Assembly: GCA_026168455.1 (NCBI GenBank)
Contig: CM047425.1
Span: 5,740,001 to 5,804,000 of the forward strand
DNA from: Theocolax elegans
Taxonomy: Eukaryota > Arthropoda > Insecta > Hymenoptera > Cerocephalidae
Reading direction: 5' to 3'
Length of the DNA: 64,000 bases
The notes below the pieces were generated by a model. It had not been told where the DNA came from and ran no database searches. It saw only the letters and a program-made list of their open reading frames with translations. The translations under genes were made by a program, and so were the position numbers. Below, one piece after another: positions 29,261 to 43,628 of the stretch. Each line of letters starts with the position of its first letter. Position 1 is the first letter of the stretch.

Positions 29261-31254
29261 GTTTAAAATTCATTTGGCTTGCTTGAATTAGGAATTCTCA
29301 ACGATTTCCGCCCGGAATAACGGTATTCCCATAATTATAATCATCTTTTTAATGTATATACCAGTCAACGTTTCGTACTCGTACACACTGATTAAATTAA
29401 CCGGTACGAAATTTTCTACGGTCCGATGTAAGGTGCAGTTAATCCGTGCGTCTCTGCAACAAAATATATAAATAATAAAATAATTTCTTTCTCCTCGTTG
29501 TACCAACGAAATTTTAAATATTTTTTACATCTCTACTTTCTCCAATTAAAATATAAACTTTCCTTGCCTTCTTTTTCGTTTGTTATACTAGTCCACTAAC
29601 ACGTAGATTATCGTCGTGCAAAAATAAATATTTCTACAAAATCCAACTAGCAATTTAATAAAGTAGAGAATGTACACATAAAGTATAAAAAGTTAAAGCA
29701 TCACCTATAAGAACACGTTTTTAATTGCAGTTAAATATGCAGTTCTTACAAGATTCATAGGAATGAGAGAGGAGAAGGGGCCTGGGCGAAACGCGCAATT
29801 GTAAAACTTTTGTCCGCTCGAGGGTCGTCGCGACAACTTAATTGCTTTAATTTCGCGCTGTTTTGATAAGGAGCTCGCGAGAACCTCGAGTATTTTGTCG
29901 CGTTTCCCGTGTGTCTTTCGTTTCCTGAATCTTATGAATAAATATGAGATTTTTCTTATTCTTTTACTTTTTTTTTAAACCATTCTACTTTACTTGGTTT
30001 CTATTACAACTACACGAGACTTTATCGCGTTAATCCTAATAAAATTATTATTCAAAGCTTATAATATCTTTATCGCTCGATTACGTTTTAATTAATTGCT
30101 CGGTATAGGAGTTGAACTATTTTTTAATAGTTAGCCGCGGATCGCGAATAACTTCCCACCCACGCGTTAACTACAAGATTTTGGTAGTGATGTTTTCTTA
30201 ACATTACTTAGAAGATTACATCCATGGAAACACCGCAACACCGCAGTTGTCTAAGCAAACACGCCGAGTTTAATTATTGGGCTAATTCGTAATCCTAATA
30301 ATGATTATATACAAATATCCTAATATTAACATAAATAATATTATCAAGGAAAATTTAACGTTACACAAATACCAATACTGTGTGTTCGTTTCAATTATCA
30401 TTTAATTACGATTAATTAGAGCTTTCGAGCTTTCGAACAATACATCGGTGATATCGTACACTCGAATTGATTAATTAATCCATTAATTTGAAGAACAACG
30501 AAAATTGTATAATTAATGATTAGCGTAGACTAGGAAATATATTTTTTAACGAGGTTTCTTCATTAATCGAATATATATATATACCGGGGGAGATGGGGTG
30601 CAGGGTAGAGGGTACAGGGTATACAGCTATACCCTCGACTATACGTAGAAATCCCGTAAATATTTTGTTGAACACGTAGGTCGGTAAGAGTAAGAGGCGA
30701 ATAAAATGTTTGTGCGTTAAAACGGTATAGCGGATAACGAAATCCGAGGATTCCCCAGGGGAGAATCCAGCGAGAGAAGCGCGCAGCGCGCTCGGTGGTT
30801 CGTTCCAGAGCTAGAGATGAATTCCGAAAATAGAGCAGCGAGGCGCGAGGAAACGCATCGTCGCGTGGCGGAATCGCAAACAGCCAGAGCATCCACGGCG
30901 TGGTCTCGACGTCTAACGCCTATACTATATACATATACATCGACCTCTATATAGATGTGCCCTCGTAAATTATATCAGTCTAACAACAACAACTGGGATA
31001 CTCGAAACGAATCGATACCGCTGCAACCTAAACATCCCCAATTCCTATAAGTAATTACCGGTTTTTCAACCTTTATATACCAGATTTTAATGGTACATGT
31101 ATAACCTTTCGGATTTTTCATATAGATGTTCATCTTACCTTTTTATTTTTAATAAATCATACATTTACGTATTTTAAAACAAGTTCTATCTACACTCTGA
31201 ATATCAACTACCTACTTCTCTTACTCTTTTTATCCCTGACTAATCGGGATTTTT

Positions 31255-31763
31255 GGATTGTTGCAATTAATCATACTTCGAAACACTCGTTTTGTAAGTT
31301 TTTTTACACCGCTTGAGTTCTTCGTACGAATTTAAAGTTACATTTACTTACAATTTTTATATATGTTTTATATATACTGTTTTAATTATATTGGATCCAT
31401 AATATGTATCTAACAATTTCAAATGTACACAAAAATTTATAATTTTTTAAATGTACAATTTAAATACGTAAATTAAATATTCTCGTATTTATCATTTAAA
31501 TTCTGATCGGATAATTATAAATAAAAAACACTTTTTTTTCATGCTTTATCAATAAAATTTTAAATCTTTATTCCAAAAAAATTTTACCTAAAACGATACA
31601 GCAGTGAAATTGCAAGAATCTACTTTTAAATATTTAAAAATTGTAAATAAATGTAACTTTATATTCGTAGGAGAAACTGAAGCGGTGTAGAAGAACTTAC
31701 AAAACGGAAGTTTCGAAAAAGTTTCATTTTAAATTAATAAACAACGAACAATTGCAACAATCC
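31255..31763. mobile_element. Foldback DNA transposon, family C
   Basis: The ends are GGATTGTTGCAATT and its exact complement AATTGCAACAATCC. The arms of about 110-120 bases share ttttgtaagtt, acaccgctt, taaagttacattta and ttacaattttta in inverse orientation, with scattered substitutions. The middle, about 280 bases, is AT-rich with no frame. Single copy in this window. Confidence 0.68.
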
Positions 31764-33267
31764 ATGAGGTATATTTGACTTCTTAATTATTATAAAACCA
31801 AGAAATATAATACAATTAATGCATTTGTTATTACACGTTAACACACTTTCCATTGCATCGTTAAAAATGAGCGTATATCAGAGATGAGAATGCGCAACAA
31901 ATCAAATATTACGAAGTAAAAATAATAACACGGATATTGCGAATGCAATCAAAATTTTCGATGCATTTACACATGGACGATAATTCAAAATTCCAAACAA
32001 CATTTAGTGCTCTCTCAAAATTCGTTTCCATAATCGGTACTTTTACCTTAACGAAATGTCGAACGGTCCACTCGAATCGATTATAACGTCGAGATGCGTT
32101 CAACACAAAAAGTAATTTTTATTCCATCGAGTATCCAGTAAAAACGTTCAAATCTAATTGGAACGTACCTTTTGGTATCCGGTTCAATTATTTGCTAGAA
32201 TATCGATTCTATATGTAGAATATTGTACCGAAATTTTTCTGTAAAACGTTTCTTGCGGAAATTCCGTTAACTTGCGGATTATAAAAATTTCAACTCGATT
32301 ATTATAATTTTTTGTTTCTTCACTTAGTTAAACATCCAAGTTTATAATGCTATAATAATGAGGGTAATCGAATTTATAGTTGTGCAAATATTAATATTAT
32401 ACTCTGTTATACAAGTAGAAATAAAATCTAGGGTTATTAATAATTTTGAAGCTTCGTATAATAACTTGTTGATTCCGTTTTAATATTGGATTTTATATAC
32501 AGTTATATGCGCGCGTACATATATATGTACTTTATAATACCTTTAACGTTTTAATGCTTTATTCTCGAATATCGATCCACTCGTTAGCTCAATCCGTTAA
32601 TTATGCAATCATATACTTTTTCATTAGGTAATCTAATATTTTAAATGTGATAACTAATTAAATTATATTGCGCATGGAGTGAACCTTTCTTTTGTTATAA
32701 TTCGAAATTTCTCTTTAAACAAATATCTCTTGTATAGCTAAAAAATTACAATTCAAGCAGAGACAATAAAGGGTATTCATTTCTAAAACGCATAAAGTCA
32801 ATCTGATTTCTTTAAGAACCCTATAGAACTGGTATAAGAAAAACATCAAGTAAATGTAAAGTCATATCTTTCTAAACATATATATATATAAAACTCGATG
32901 TATACAAAGACATCGACTTTGAACAGGAAAAGAAGCGTATCGCGCGCGACTCCTCTCGGCACTTTAAATGAATTATCGGTACGAAATTCTCAGGTCCTCT
33001 TACTTTCTCTCTTTCTCGGTCTCTTTCTTCTTTGTGTATTTCTCTTCGAGGTGGGCGAAATAAAAGTTTGTCGTATAGCTCGCGAGTTTCGAAACTAGAT
33101 TTTCTCTCCGTCTCCTCCGAAGCTTTTTTCAAAGGTTTTTTCCCCTGTCGGGAGCTCTTTATCTACGTCCGGCTGTACACTGAACGCGAGTTCGGAAGTC
33201 GCTCGAGCTAAAGGTGATGCGGAAAAATCAGCGGCTTGATTATGCAGATGTTATCGCGCAACGTCAA

Positions 33268-33331
33268 GAAGAAAAAGAAGGAGAAGAAGAAGAAGAAGAA
33301 GAAGAAGAAAAAGAAGAAGAGCAAGAGGAAG
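33268..33331 (+). repeat. (GAA)n imperfect microsatellite
   Basis: Mainly GAA/GAAAAA units over about 64 bases. It creates a glutamate-rich open frame that I do not accept as a gene because the flanks are not coding-like. Confidence 0.93.
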
Positions 33332-34588
33332 AAAAAAACTTTCCAGAGTGTATATGGAGATCAATATATCTTAAGGAAATCAATATTGAGATATGTATTG
33401 GCATAAATTTCAATATCTTTAAACATTTTTATCTCCCTCTCTCTCGCTCTCCCTCTGTCTCTACGTGTGCGCGATGTGTTAATTTATATACACATCGTGT
33501 TATAGACAGCTGGATCGTGTATATGTAACACTCGTATCATGTAAAGTAATATGTAAATGCCGTGTTTTAATGGAAATGCCAAATATTTGAATGTGCAATT
33601 TAATACGCGTGCCAAGTACTGCCGAAGAATTCAAAATTTCAAATGACTATTATAATATATAAATCTTAGGATCGGTATTTCGTTGTTGATAAACTCTTAC
33701 TTCAATTCATTATTCGCGTAAGCATTGGTTTCATGCGTTCGAATTATTTAACACGTCATATATTTTTAAAGAGAATAACGTTTGTCAAAATATTGAAGAG
33801 AAATAAGATTTTTGATACGGTTGCCGATATGAAAAAATTGAACGTATAATTCTCGGTATCCATCATCCATCGATAAATCTGTACTGACTTGTATATCATG
33901 TATATGTATACACATAAGTTACTATACGTGAACTTGACATCGTTGAATTTTTCACAAACTCCGCTCGATCCGCTATTTTTTTTTTTCTCTTTCTATATAT
34001 ATATATATATACGTCTCTCTTTTTTTCGTTATCCCTTTCTTTCTATTTACGTTATACTGAATGCGAGTACATAATAAACAAACTACAGTCACCGAATAAT
34101 CTGTATAATGGGAAATATTCGAGGAACAACAAATTTTGCATTTTACATTATTAAACACATTTTACATTAGTAAACATAAACGGATGTAATTTAACATCCA
34201 ATGCAGACTGGATGTAGGTAATTAACAATCTCATTGTTGACTAATCCAAATCGAAAATTACGCGTATAGCCAATTGATGCCGATGTTACTTTCCGAATTA
34301 GTATAGTTGAAATCAATGCGGCCCGTTTGCGGCTGATCGTTAAGCGAGACAACACCTCGAAACTTACTCAGCAAATATCACGTTGTTCCGGTTAAGGAAG
34401 TTCGAATAGGTTTGCGTTTTCCACTGCAATACGTGCAAACTCTACCTTCCTCTCTTAAGCGCGCGCGGGCGCGCGAGCGTCAAACAATATTTTAAATTGC
34501 ATTGTTCAAGTTTTCCCTTCCAATTCAAGTAATGAATTACCGAATGAACTTGGTCTTTAATGGTACAAGGCATCATTGTGATGTACGT

Positions 34589-34614
34589 ACACACACACAC
34601 ACACACATATATAT
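34589..34614 (+). repeat. (CA)n then (TA)n compound microsatellite
   Basis: CA dinucleotides running directly into TATATATA; one of the few CA tracts in a window dominated by GA/CT. Confidence 0.92.
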
Positions 34615-35639
34615 ACTTTTAGTTAAATTAGATTTCGGAGTGTATACACCTATTCATCATAGAAGAAAAAATGTTTCTCGATTACTTGCATTTCGTGTAT
34701 TATACACTCCATTCCGCTGCACGTTGTATAACCTTTATTTTAAATGCGTTCGCATAAATGTTCGAAAATATATAAATATATACACATGCTGGCGCTGCAC
34801 AAAATACATATTGATAGATTTTAATCTACATCGTGAAAATAATAACTTTGTTGGGCGCTTTAAAGGAGCGAATCTATTTAAATGAAAATATGCATACTTC
34901 CCTGTGTGATGCATTAAAATATGTGTATTCAAATATATACGTGTAGAATAATTACAAGCTAAATTATTTCAGTATCATATAAATACATTGTCTATATAAT
35001 TTTACGGTACACCGAACCAATTTGTGAATTTAACGTGAATAATATTCTCTTCATATTATTTATATTATATTCGAATTTACTATTATGCGCACGCCTTTTT
35101 AAATTAAAAATCTTTTATTATTATACCATATACGTGTGTAATTTAAGTTTAATTTAAGGGAATATAATTAATATGCGCTCAGGCGGCTGGTCACACAGAG
35201 AGACAGAGATAGAGACAGAAAGTGACAGAGAGAGAGAGAGAAAGACGAAATTACGTGAAATTTCGGTACATTTTTTGGACTAAATTTAGTTTTTTGTCTC
35301 GAATTATGTACTAATTATTTTTTTCAATGTTTAAATTTTAATGTAAATACAGAAATATACGTGTATATGAACATTATAATTATCCCTTAGTAATCTGTTG
35401 AGCAGTCTTTGTTTTACCAAGGTTATTTAAACATATGAATCATGAGATAATCAAAAAAAGGCTGCTTACATCAAGGTATTCTTCGTTCACTCAAACCAAG
35501 TCCTAGGTACTGGATGTAAACAACGAATCCTCATCCTTGAATCCATGGAGAAAATAAAATAGTTCTCGAATAGTTGTAAAAAAATAAAAATGATCGCACC
35601 TAATCCAATGTCAAAGCTTGCAGAGTGAAATAAAAAAAG

Positions 35640-36190
35640 TAGAACAAATAAATATCAAGTCAAAAGACACCGGGTCGGTCACTCGCGACACCAAAGATCT
35701 GTCTCATGTATTTTTCCTCTCGCGGGTGCAGCCCGCTCGAGAGCGCGAGTGCGACTGGGGGTGCAGCAACCCCTGCGGCTCGCTCAGACACCCACACAAG
35801 GGACGGTGGAGGTGGAGGAAGAGGAGAAGGAGAGGTAGGCTAGGGGAGGATGGAGACCGAGTTGTTTCCGAGCAGCATCGTCCCTCCGGCGAAGCTCCCG
35901 AGTTCCGCGTCGACTGCAGGGTGTCACCCTCGCATCCAACTCTGGCCCCCGCGTCCGACCCCACTACCCTGATGAGACTCTTTGGCGCATGCGCCCACCC
36001 CTCTCTCTCTCTCTCTCTACTCAGGGTGCGGGAGTCGGCGGGACACCCCTCGACCCACCTCCACCCCCTCACTCCCCACCGCTCGAGGCGAAACCGATAA
36101 ACACGCCAAATTATTACAACAACGCCGAGCCCACCACCCCCAACCCTCCTACTCCTCCCCCAGGCTCACCTTTTTTTCGAGGGCCTTTTT
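35640..36190. promoter_or_regulatory. GC/CpG-rich island with an NRF-1-like palindrome
   Basis: This is the longest GC-rich stretch in an otherwise AT-rich window. It contains the palindrome GGCGCATGCGCC at 35983-35994, which carries the GCGCATGCGC core of the NRF-1 site (Drosophila Ewg; established motif), a CT tract and C-rich runs. Long overlapping open frames on both strands follow from the composition and do not look like protein. An unlinked promoter, a non-coding first exon or an enhancer are all possible. Confidence 0.4.
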
Positions 36191-38982
36191 CAACCGGCTG
36201 TGGGGGATTAGCCTTTCGAGGGCGCTTTCGCGAGAGATACACTCGATTATTATATGCGCGGACGGTGGGATCCTGGTTGGCTGTACTGACTTTACCGTAT
36301 CTCTAAAGCGAATCCATTATTATCGTTTGTCTTGGATTACTTCTATATTTTTCTTCGCCGGGTAATTTGAATTATACTTCGTTACGTCGATGAACGAATT
36401 ACTTTCTCCAATCCATCTTCTTTATCATCGTACTTATACTCGTACTCCAAAATTAAAATCTCCATTTCTGCACAATTTTTTCCCAAAAAATCAAAATCGT
36501 TTTCAATTATATCTTTTAGTGAGCAAAGTACAATCACTTAGTATTTAATAATTTTACTTACTTACATGCCATTAATAATCCTACAAGTCACATCGTTTAG
36601 TGCACACTGATCTTATCAATCTTTTATATGAAATTTATAAAATCAAATTATAGATTGCATATTATCAGATGTACATAAATATGTAACAGGAATATGGTAA
36701 AGAGGAAAAGTGAAAGGAAAGTTTTAGTACTTTTAGAGAGCTTTGGTGTGGTTTTAAACCTAGCGAAATTTTTCAGCACACACACATGAAGTTATTTATT
36801 ACGGCAACATCTGGCTAGGGTATAAGATATTAACTTGCATCACATGCTATCGAAATATACATTTATTTTTATAATGCGTGTAAACATTAATTATACTTTT
36901 ATAGTTCAATTGATAGTATTATATCGTTGTTCGAAAAATTTTATTACGATATCAATAAATAGTTATTTTTCAAGTATACATGATTTGTAAAGTGAGAATT
37001 TTGTTACTAAAATATTTTCTGGTATACTCGTATTAGTATTAAAATACTTGATAATTTAATCATTTTTTGCGTAGGTGCATCCTAATATATAATATACTAC
37101 ATCCTCGATAAAATATATCGATTTAGTCGAAAAGAATGTAAGAAGTATATATCTTAACGCTATAGGGAAGATGAAGACAAAGTGCAACGATGCGCTAAAA
37201 TGAGAATGAGACTCGACTTTTTCTTGCGTATACCTTTCTATCTTCCATTTCAGCTATAAAAATGTTCTAGTATATACGTAACAAAAAAAATAACAAAGTA
37301 ATTCGTGAATCAAAAAAAATCTGTTTTCAAAAGTTTAACGAAGAAAAAAAGAGAATTTTCCATTCGTTAAATGTTTATATTAAATTAAAACAGTTTACGT
37401 TAGTTCGGTACTTATACAAAATGTACACTTGAATCAGTTAAAATACTTATTTGTTTACTGTGAATTTATGTATACAAAGGAAAGTTACAAAGTTAGTAAA
37501 GTAAATCTAACAATTAACGCGTGGAACTTCTCAAGTTCGTACGCTGCATGTATAAAGCTTGAGCTAAAGAAATTTTTCTTTTTTTTTTCGTGCATTAAAA
37601 GCACAATAGAAAATTTTAAAAGTTAAAAAGTGACATTTTCATGCGAAAAAGAAGAAGGTAAAGAGTAGCAGTGATGATCATCGAAATTTTGAAGACACAA
37701 TGGAAGTAACCCAGGTGCCGAGAAATGTAGGGTGTACATCTACGCAATAATGCCGTCATTCGCCTCGTCGACGTTTAATTGTGCTCAATTGTCACGAGGT
37801 ACCTCTGAGTCTGTCTCTCGTTCTCTTGACTTGTCGTCACTCGGTACTCCTATCGTCTCTCTTCTTCTTATTTGCTTCCTTCGTCTCACCTTCTTCTGCT
37901 TTTCCTTTTTCTTTCTCTCTCTCTCCCTCTCTCTCTCACTTAAGTATGATTAATATTGAAGTTGGAGGGTACTTCAATTAAAAAGGCGTAGGGACTCGAG
38001 TAATTATTAAAGCGGATACAACATTTTTGGTACGTTTTACTACTCTAGATATACATACGTATACACTTGCTCGTCTAATAAACCAGTTGACCGTAATTTT
38101 AACGAAATTTATGTTTACCTATTTTTAAAATTAGCCAAGAATAAAGGAACAAAAAAAATATTATCGAATTGTTATCTATGATATTCAAAATCGATTAAAT
38201 ATGAAAGAAATATTATATTCGGATATAATGTAATATATAATTTATTATACTTGTACGGACCATTTCGTTGTTATTTACGCAAAAGTTTTATATTAAGACT
38301 GACACTGTCTAAATTATTCGAATCATATTTTCTCATATTCAGGTGTCGGATTTCGATTAATTCGTGGTCGAGATGCACCAGACTACCGATGACGAGATCA
38401 TAATGTGTGATATACACAGTGTAGATGATATACATTAGACATAACATAGGTTACTCTGACATAGTTCTATTAACATCGATGAACATATTGTAAACGTATA
38501 TATAGGTCAATTATCAGAAAATGTAATGCCTTAAAAACACGTATCACATTTATATCTGAGTTAATTAGTATTTTTGAATAATTTTGTGCATTTTTATTTT
38601 TGTAACATTGTCTGACCGAAAATAATATTGAGCTTAACTTACCTTGATTAATAGCAGATCGAACAATCCAATTACAGGGATTTTGGTAATCCTGAATATT
38701 GAAAATAAATTACGAAACATATATTTGCAAAAAACCCGTACGTGATGCTTGAATTATATTAAAGAAGCTTGCTGAACAAATTTTACGAAATAATTAAGTG
38801 AATATAAATCAATAATGAAAATATTTGTAGATGATATTCGAAGTAAGAAGAAGAGTTACACAGAGATATATTTTTTAATAAATCAATCTGATAAATAAAA
38901 TGCAATATCAATTTTAGAGTATCAGGAGATTGAAACTTAAATTACAAAAACCAATCTATATAACTCAAAAATTATAGAATTA
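36191..38982. other. No gene seen
   Basis: AT-rich DNA with a CT-rich stretch at 37915-37940. Nothing else recognised. Confidence 0.55.
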
Positions 38983-39597
38983 ACAAGGGTAGTAAATGAC
39001 CTCCGGGAAACGGATCTTATCCTAACTTTAGTATATCTTTTGTAATGTAGAAATATGAAGAAAGCCAAGTTATTACTTGCCAATGGCCACTTTGACGAAA
39101 GTTATAACCCCGAAACAAATAGAGATAGACACTCAAACCAAAAACCAGAAGAAAGTTGAGTTCAAGTAGATATAATTTGAAAAAAGAAACTTAATTTGGA
39201 GCAAAATTATGAAGAAAATAAGAAATTAAAGAAATTTTAACATATTTAATATGAAACATTTATTTTTTCTTTTAGCTTTAAATTCTTCCATTTCTTATTT
39301 TCTTCATAACTTTGCTCCAAATTAAGTAATTTAACCTTTTTTTTTCAAATTATATCTAGTTGAACTCAACTATCTTTTGGTTTTTCGTTTGAGTGAGTAT
39401 CTCTATTTGTTTCAGAGTTATTAGCGATTAAATTGGAAGTCATTTCCATTGAATCTATTATTACATATTGAATGACTTTCGTCAATGAGGCCATTTGCAA
39501 GCAATATCTTGGCTTTTTTCATATTTCTATACATTACATAAGATGTACCAAAAGTTAGGATAAATTCCGTTTCCCGGAGGTCATGTACTTCCCTTGT
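38983..39597. mobile_element. Foldback DNA transposon, family A, longer copy
   Basis: Terminal inverted repeats read ACAAGGG...GACCTCCGGGAAACGGA at the left and the matching TCCGTTTCCCGGAGGTC...CCCTTGT at the right. The inverted similarity continues inward almost to the centre near 39260. An example is the pair of gaagaaaataagaaatt blocks around 39215 and 39295. The left arm has lost about 55 bases relative to the right. No transposase frame is present, so it is non-autonomous. A second, truncated copy is at 58161-58666. Confidence 0.8.
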
Positions 39598-42500
39598 GAG
39601 TATAATTTTAAAAAATTCATATATGTTATTTAACAATATGATGGAATCAAGCTTTGAAATCCAGCTTTGCAGCTTACTTAAAATTCAATTAGTAAACATT
39701 ATTTAATTAATGTGTGAACGACCTTAACAACAAATAAAAAAGATTAAAAAGAAATTCATCGCAAAAAGCGAGTGTACCCTTAACGGGGTGCCATTGGCAA
39801 TAAATTTGTAAATAAAATATTATGTGAAACAGTAAGAGAAAAGGCGTCTTACTTTATCAATAATCTAACTGTATGCTGAATTTGAATTTAAAATATTATT
39901 GCGATTACGAGAAAAATGAGCAAAAATGTGAACGTATCCTCAAAAGGGTGTACCAATTTGAAATATATTTGGTAAGATTTTTCGTGAAAACGCCTCTTTT
40001 CTTATTTTTACACATACTCTTTTATTTTTTTAATAATTAATCAACAAAAATTGGATATGGGGAGATCCCCTTACTAAATATCATTATTAAATTTTGGGTA
40101 TCATAGCTCATTAATATTATATACGTAAAATTGTAAATAGTAATTACAAAAGCATTTAGCAGACATAAATATAAGTGTGATTAAGGAAAAAGTATATAGG
40201 TTTGACTCGTATATAGTCTGGGCGAGTAAAACTCGTTACAACCGTGAACCGTGAGATTTCGCTCAAGATAAAGAGCGGCGGTGCAACGGGAAAACTCAAA
40301 AGCTCTGTCTGTCCCCCTCTCTCGAGAGAAATGTAGAGGCGAAAATGAAGGAGCGCGAGAATAGGAAGTTAAGAGAGCGTAGAGAAAGTTTGCATCAGGC
40401 AGCCGATTCTCTAGCCTAATTAATCGGCTCGTTTATAGGACCAAGTTAATCCTCGGGCTTGGTTTCAAAAACCGTAGCCAGAAGCCTTTCGTTCAGATTA
40501 GGCCTTTCCCTCTCTCACTCTCTCGCTTTCTCCTAATATTTCTGGCGTACTTCCATTTTGAGCTTGCGTTAATGCGCGAGCCGGGCAGTTATCGTTTGGC
40601 TGCCTCGCCAAAGCTTACCTTTTTAGACCAATTTCGTGGGAGGCCTCTATTTCCTCGTCACGTATATACCTATCCTATACGATTCAAACGGCAAGCGTTG
40701 GCAACCCGCCGCTCACTCGTTTATTACACGTCGCGAGAAAGAGACAACCCTTTCGCGGGAGATTGGACTATCAAAATACACCGATCCCACCTTTACCCTC
40801 ATCCTCCTAGCTCCTCTCCCTTGCTTTTAAATACTTTGGACCTATAGACTTTTCTAACGTTACATTGCTCGTTTACCACATTAAAACTCGTTAACCTTTT
40901 TTTCTCCTAATTTCCGTTTACTACCGAGATAACGCTCGATTATTCTACGTACTTTCCTTTTTCTTTTTCTCCAAATTATTTCGTGATAAATACATGTCGC
41001 GTCTCTCAAATGTGTTCGTACACATTTAAGCAGACGTTGCATAAATTTGCGGGTTTTATCCAAGAGTCTGTCTAGTACTCCACGTTTAAATGTTCCGTTA
41101 AATAGTCTTACACACCCTACGGAAAGTTAAATTTCGAGCACACGTGTATGTTGGGTTGCCTACCGTTGATTTTCCAATTTACGAAATATAAAAAGCAAAT
41201 GCATACACGAAACAATTAATCGGAATCCAGTCACGTAAAAGTACGTAGCAAAACTGTAATGAATAAAAATTCAGTTAAACAAATAAAAAAGAAAGAAGAT
41301 TGCCCAGAAAAATGTTTGAAAACTGTATCTATAATGGTTCGACTCGCAGGGGCGGCTGGAGCGGCAGGAGCAGCAACAGCAGTTAGAAGAATCAAGCAAC
41401 ACTTTATACGTTGTGGTTGTTATTATTAAAAACATGTTTCTCCGAGGGGAAAGCCCGTCAGCTTGACGCTGACCAACTTTTATTGGACTGGCGGCAGACA
41501 CAAAGTTGCGCTCGCAAATTACCGGAAATCACGCGCACGGAATCTTCACTGTGTTATTATTATATACAACGAACGCTGATTAAACGAACGTATACCGAAT
41601 TTTTTGTATCGTTTTGCAGGAACGCGTCTCTTTACGGTAATGCACTTTTCAAACTCGGAATTTTCTTATACCGCTCGCTCCACGCTCTTTCTCTTTTTAA
41701 CAAATTAATGCAAATTTACGAGCGTAGTTTCCGAAGCGTAATTCACTCGTGAGTTTGACGAATTTAAACGTTACACTAACCTTCCTCGCGAATATTTTTG
41801 TTTCCTTGCCCGCGCAGTAATTAAAAGAAAGTTGACACTCGGAACAATGGGTTAACGCGTGTAATATAAAAAAAAGAAGAGAGAGAGAGAGAGGGACCCG
41901 CGGAAAATAAGGACGCGATTCTCACCAGCCGCCGCGTTTTTTGGTCCCTGTGTGTTGGTCAAACTAATAAAAGCCAGCTTACACCCCGAGGGTGCAACCA
42001 ACGCTACTTTTTTCCTTTCTTTCTTCCTCTTTCTCTCGTAACTTTCCAGGAAGGGAGAGAGAAGAGGAGAAGAGAGAAAAAAGTAGAAGGGGCCGACGGG
42101 AATTTCGAGGTGAATACTTACAAGTTACAAGGGCTTAGTTGGACGCCTCCCGTGTGATAAGTCATAAGGCAACCGTGAAGGATCCTACCCTACTTTTCTT
42201 TCTTATTCCTTTCTCCGCGCTTTTCCACTTTTTTTTACTCTTCTTTCTCCGGGTTTGTCCCCTGCGTTATCGCTTGTTGGTATTGCTTTTTCTCTTCCGC
42301 CACGACCTTCGAATAGACTAGGATTCATTAGAAATCTAGGCAACGAGATAACTTTTTTTATACAAAAAAACCCACGGGATATAGATTAGTTTTTTATTAT
42401 ATTCTCCTCGACAGCTACCGTGATTATAAGAAAACTTTTCATCGCATTTTTATCGAAAATTTAATCTTCGATCGGCACACTCTCTGTTAATTACGATTTC

Positions 42501-43604
42501 CTTCATATATATATATACATACGACGCTTTGAATATTTTATTTTTCAAATATCTACAAGAAAATAAATATATTTCGAATTTTTTGCGAAAACTCTGACCT
42601 GGTAAAAATAAAACGATGCTTACACCACTCTTGGTTCGTTAAATAGAAAAAAGATTACATTACAAATTGTTATACACTTTAGCCAGTCTGTTTACGATCC
42701 AACAAGACAAATTGAATCTATCGTTTTTCTTTGTCATAGTACTAATGCGATATAAGATGAGCGAACCAGCCCGGTAAAACTATTATACATCATCATTTTT
42801 ATCTTTACACCAATTCTAAAATGTACATACTAAAAAATGTGAAAAGCTTCATTTTTTAAAAAATTTATTTCGTTGTAAAAGTAACGTTGATACCTCGCTG
42901 ATAAAACAAACTGCTTTAATTAATCCGTAATTATTTATATACTAATTACTACATTTTGACAATTAGAACAAGTTTTAATTTTAATAAGGAAACTCGGTAT
43001 ATCGCAAGATTTAAATTACCAAAGTTACTCAGTCATATATATACATATATAAATGTAATACTTACTTAATTATTTCTTTTATTTAAGTTTCTTCCACTTC
43101 TATATATAGCTCATTCAACTTATACATGCATTACACTTGTAGGATATCTTTCTGTATTTTTTAAAAATTCAACGGGAAATAACACGAATGAGTATAATAT
43201 TTTCTATAACCAACGAATGGATGATAATTTAAAAAAAAAACTAATTAATGCATAATAAATCGCGTTGTAATAATAACTACATCCGATTCTTTTTCCAATA
43301 TTGAACAATCAGATCGAAAGTAATCGAAACAACGAATCTTTTCGTTTCCATTTTTGAAAAATAAAACCACAACGACGACTACTCGGTCCACCTCGATCGC
43401 GACCCAATTCCTCGTATCCGCGTGTATTAGTATGTAGAAAAAAAAGGATAGGAAAAAGAAAAAGTAGTCGAGTCTCGCGCAGCAACGGTATAACTAGTTT
43501 TTGGCCGTCACTAACTCACAGCCGAGCGTAATAACGCCACGACGGGGTGAATCGTAATTTTCAGCTGAAAGGGGTGAGTTCAACAGCCATGGTAGGGAAA
43601 GAGC

Positions 43605-43628
43605 TTCTCTCTCTCTCTCTCTCTCTCT
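43605..43628 (+). repeat. (CT)n microsatellite
   Basis: About twelve CT units, with a TA-rich stretch 15 bases later. Confidence 0.92.

Larger units (their letters stand above)
26841..31254. other. No gene seen
   Basis: Contains a GAA-rich stretch at 27.03-27.08 kb, a (CT)n, the CpG patch at 29 kb and an octamer-like ATTTGCATATTTTAAT on the minus strand near 28.3 kb. No supported gene. Confidence 0.55.
31764..35639. other. No gene seen
   Basis: AT-rich with the GAA and CA tracts. It includes a short alternating purine-pyrimidine GC stretch (gcgcgcgcgggcgcgcgagcg) at 34459-34479, which could adopt Z-DNA. Confidence 0.55.

Noticed and set aside
35618..36100. 160-codon plus-strand frame
   Set aside because: Produced by the GC-rich island, with a similar-length frame on the other strand; Arg/Trp and Ser/Leu runs come from GGA and CT tracts.
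39421..39636. 71-codon minus-strand frame, possible transposase fragment
   Set aside because: It lies wholly within the right arm of the family A foldback element, and the inverted left arm does not preserve it as a protein.
39770..40000. Possible pair of direct repeats (gtgtaccc / gggtgtacc segments)
   Set aside because: Similarity too short and broken to define an element; mentioned only as a possible decayed repeat.
41411..41752. 113-codon plus-strand frame
   Set aside because: No domain, no homology I recognise, no splice context and no conserved composition.
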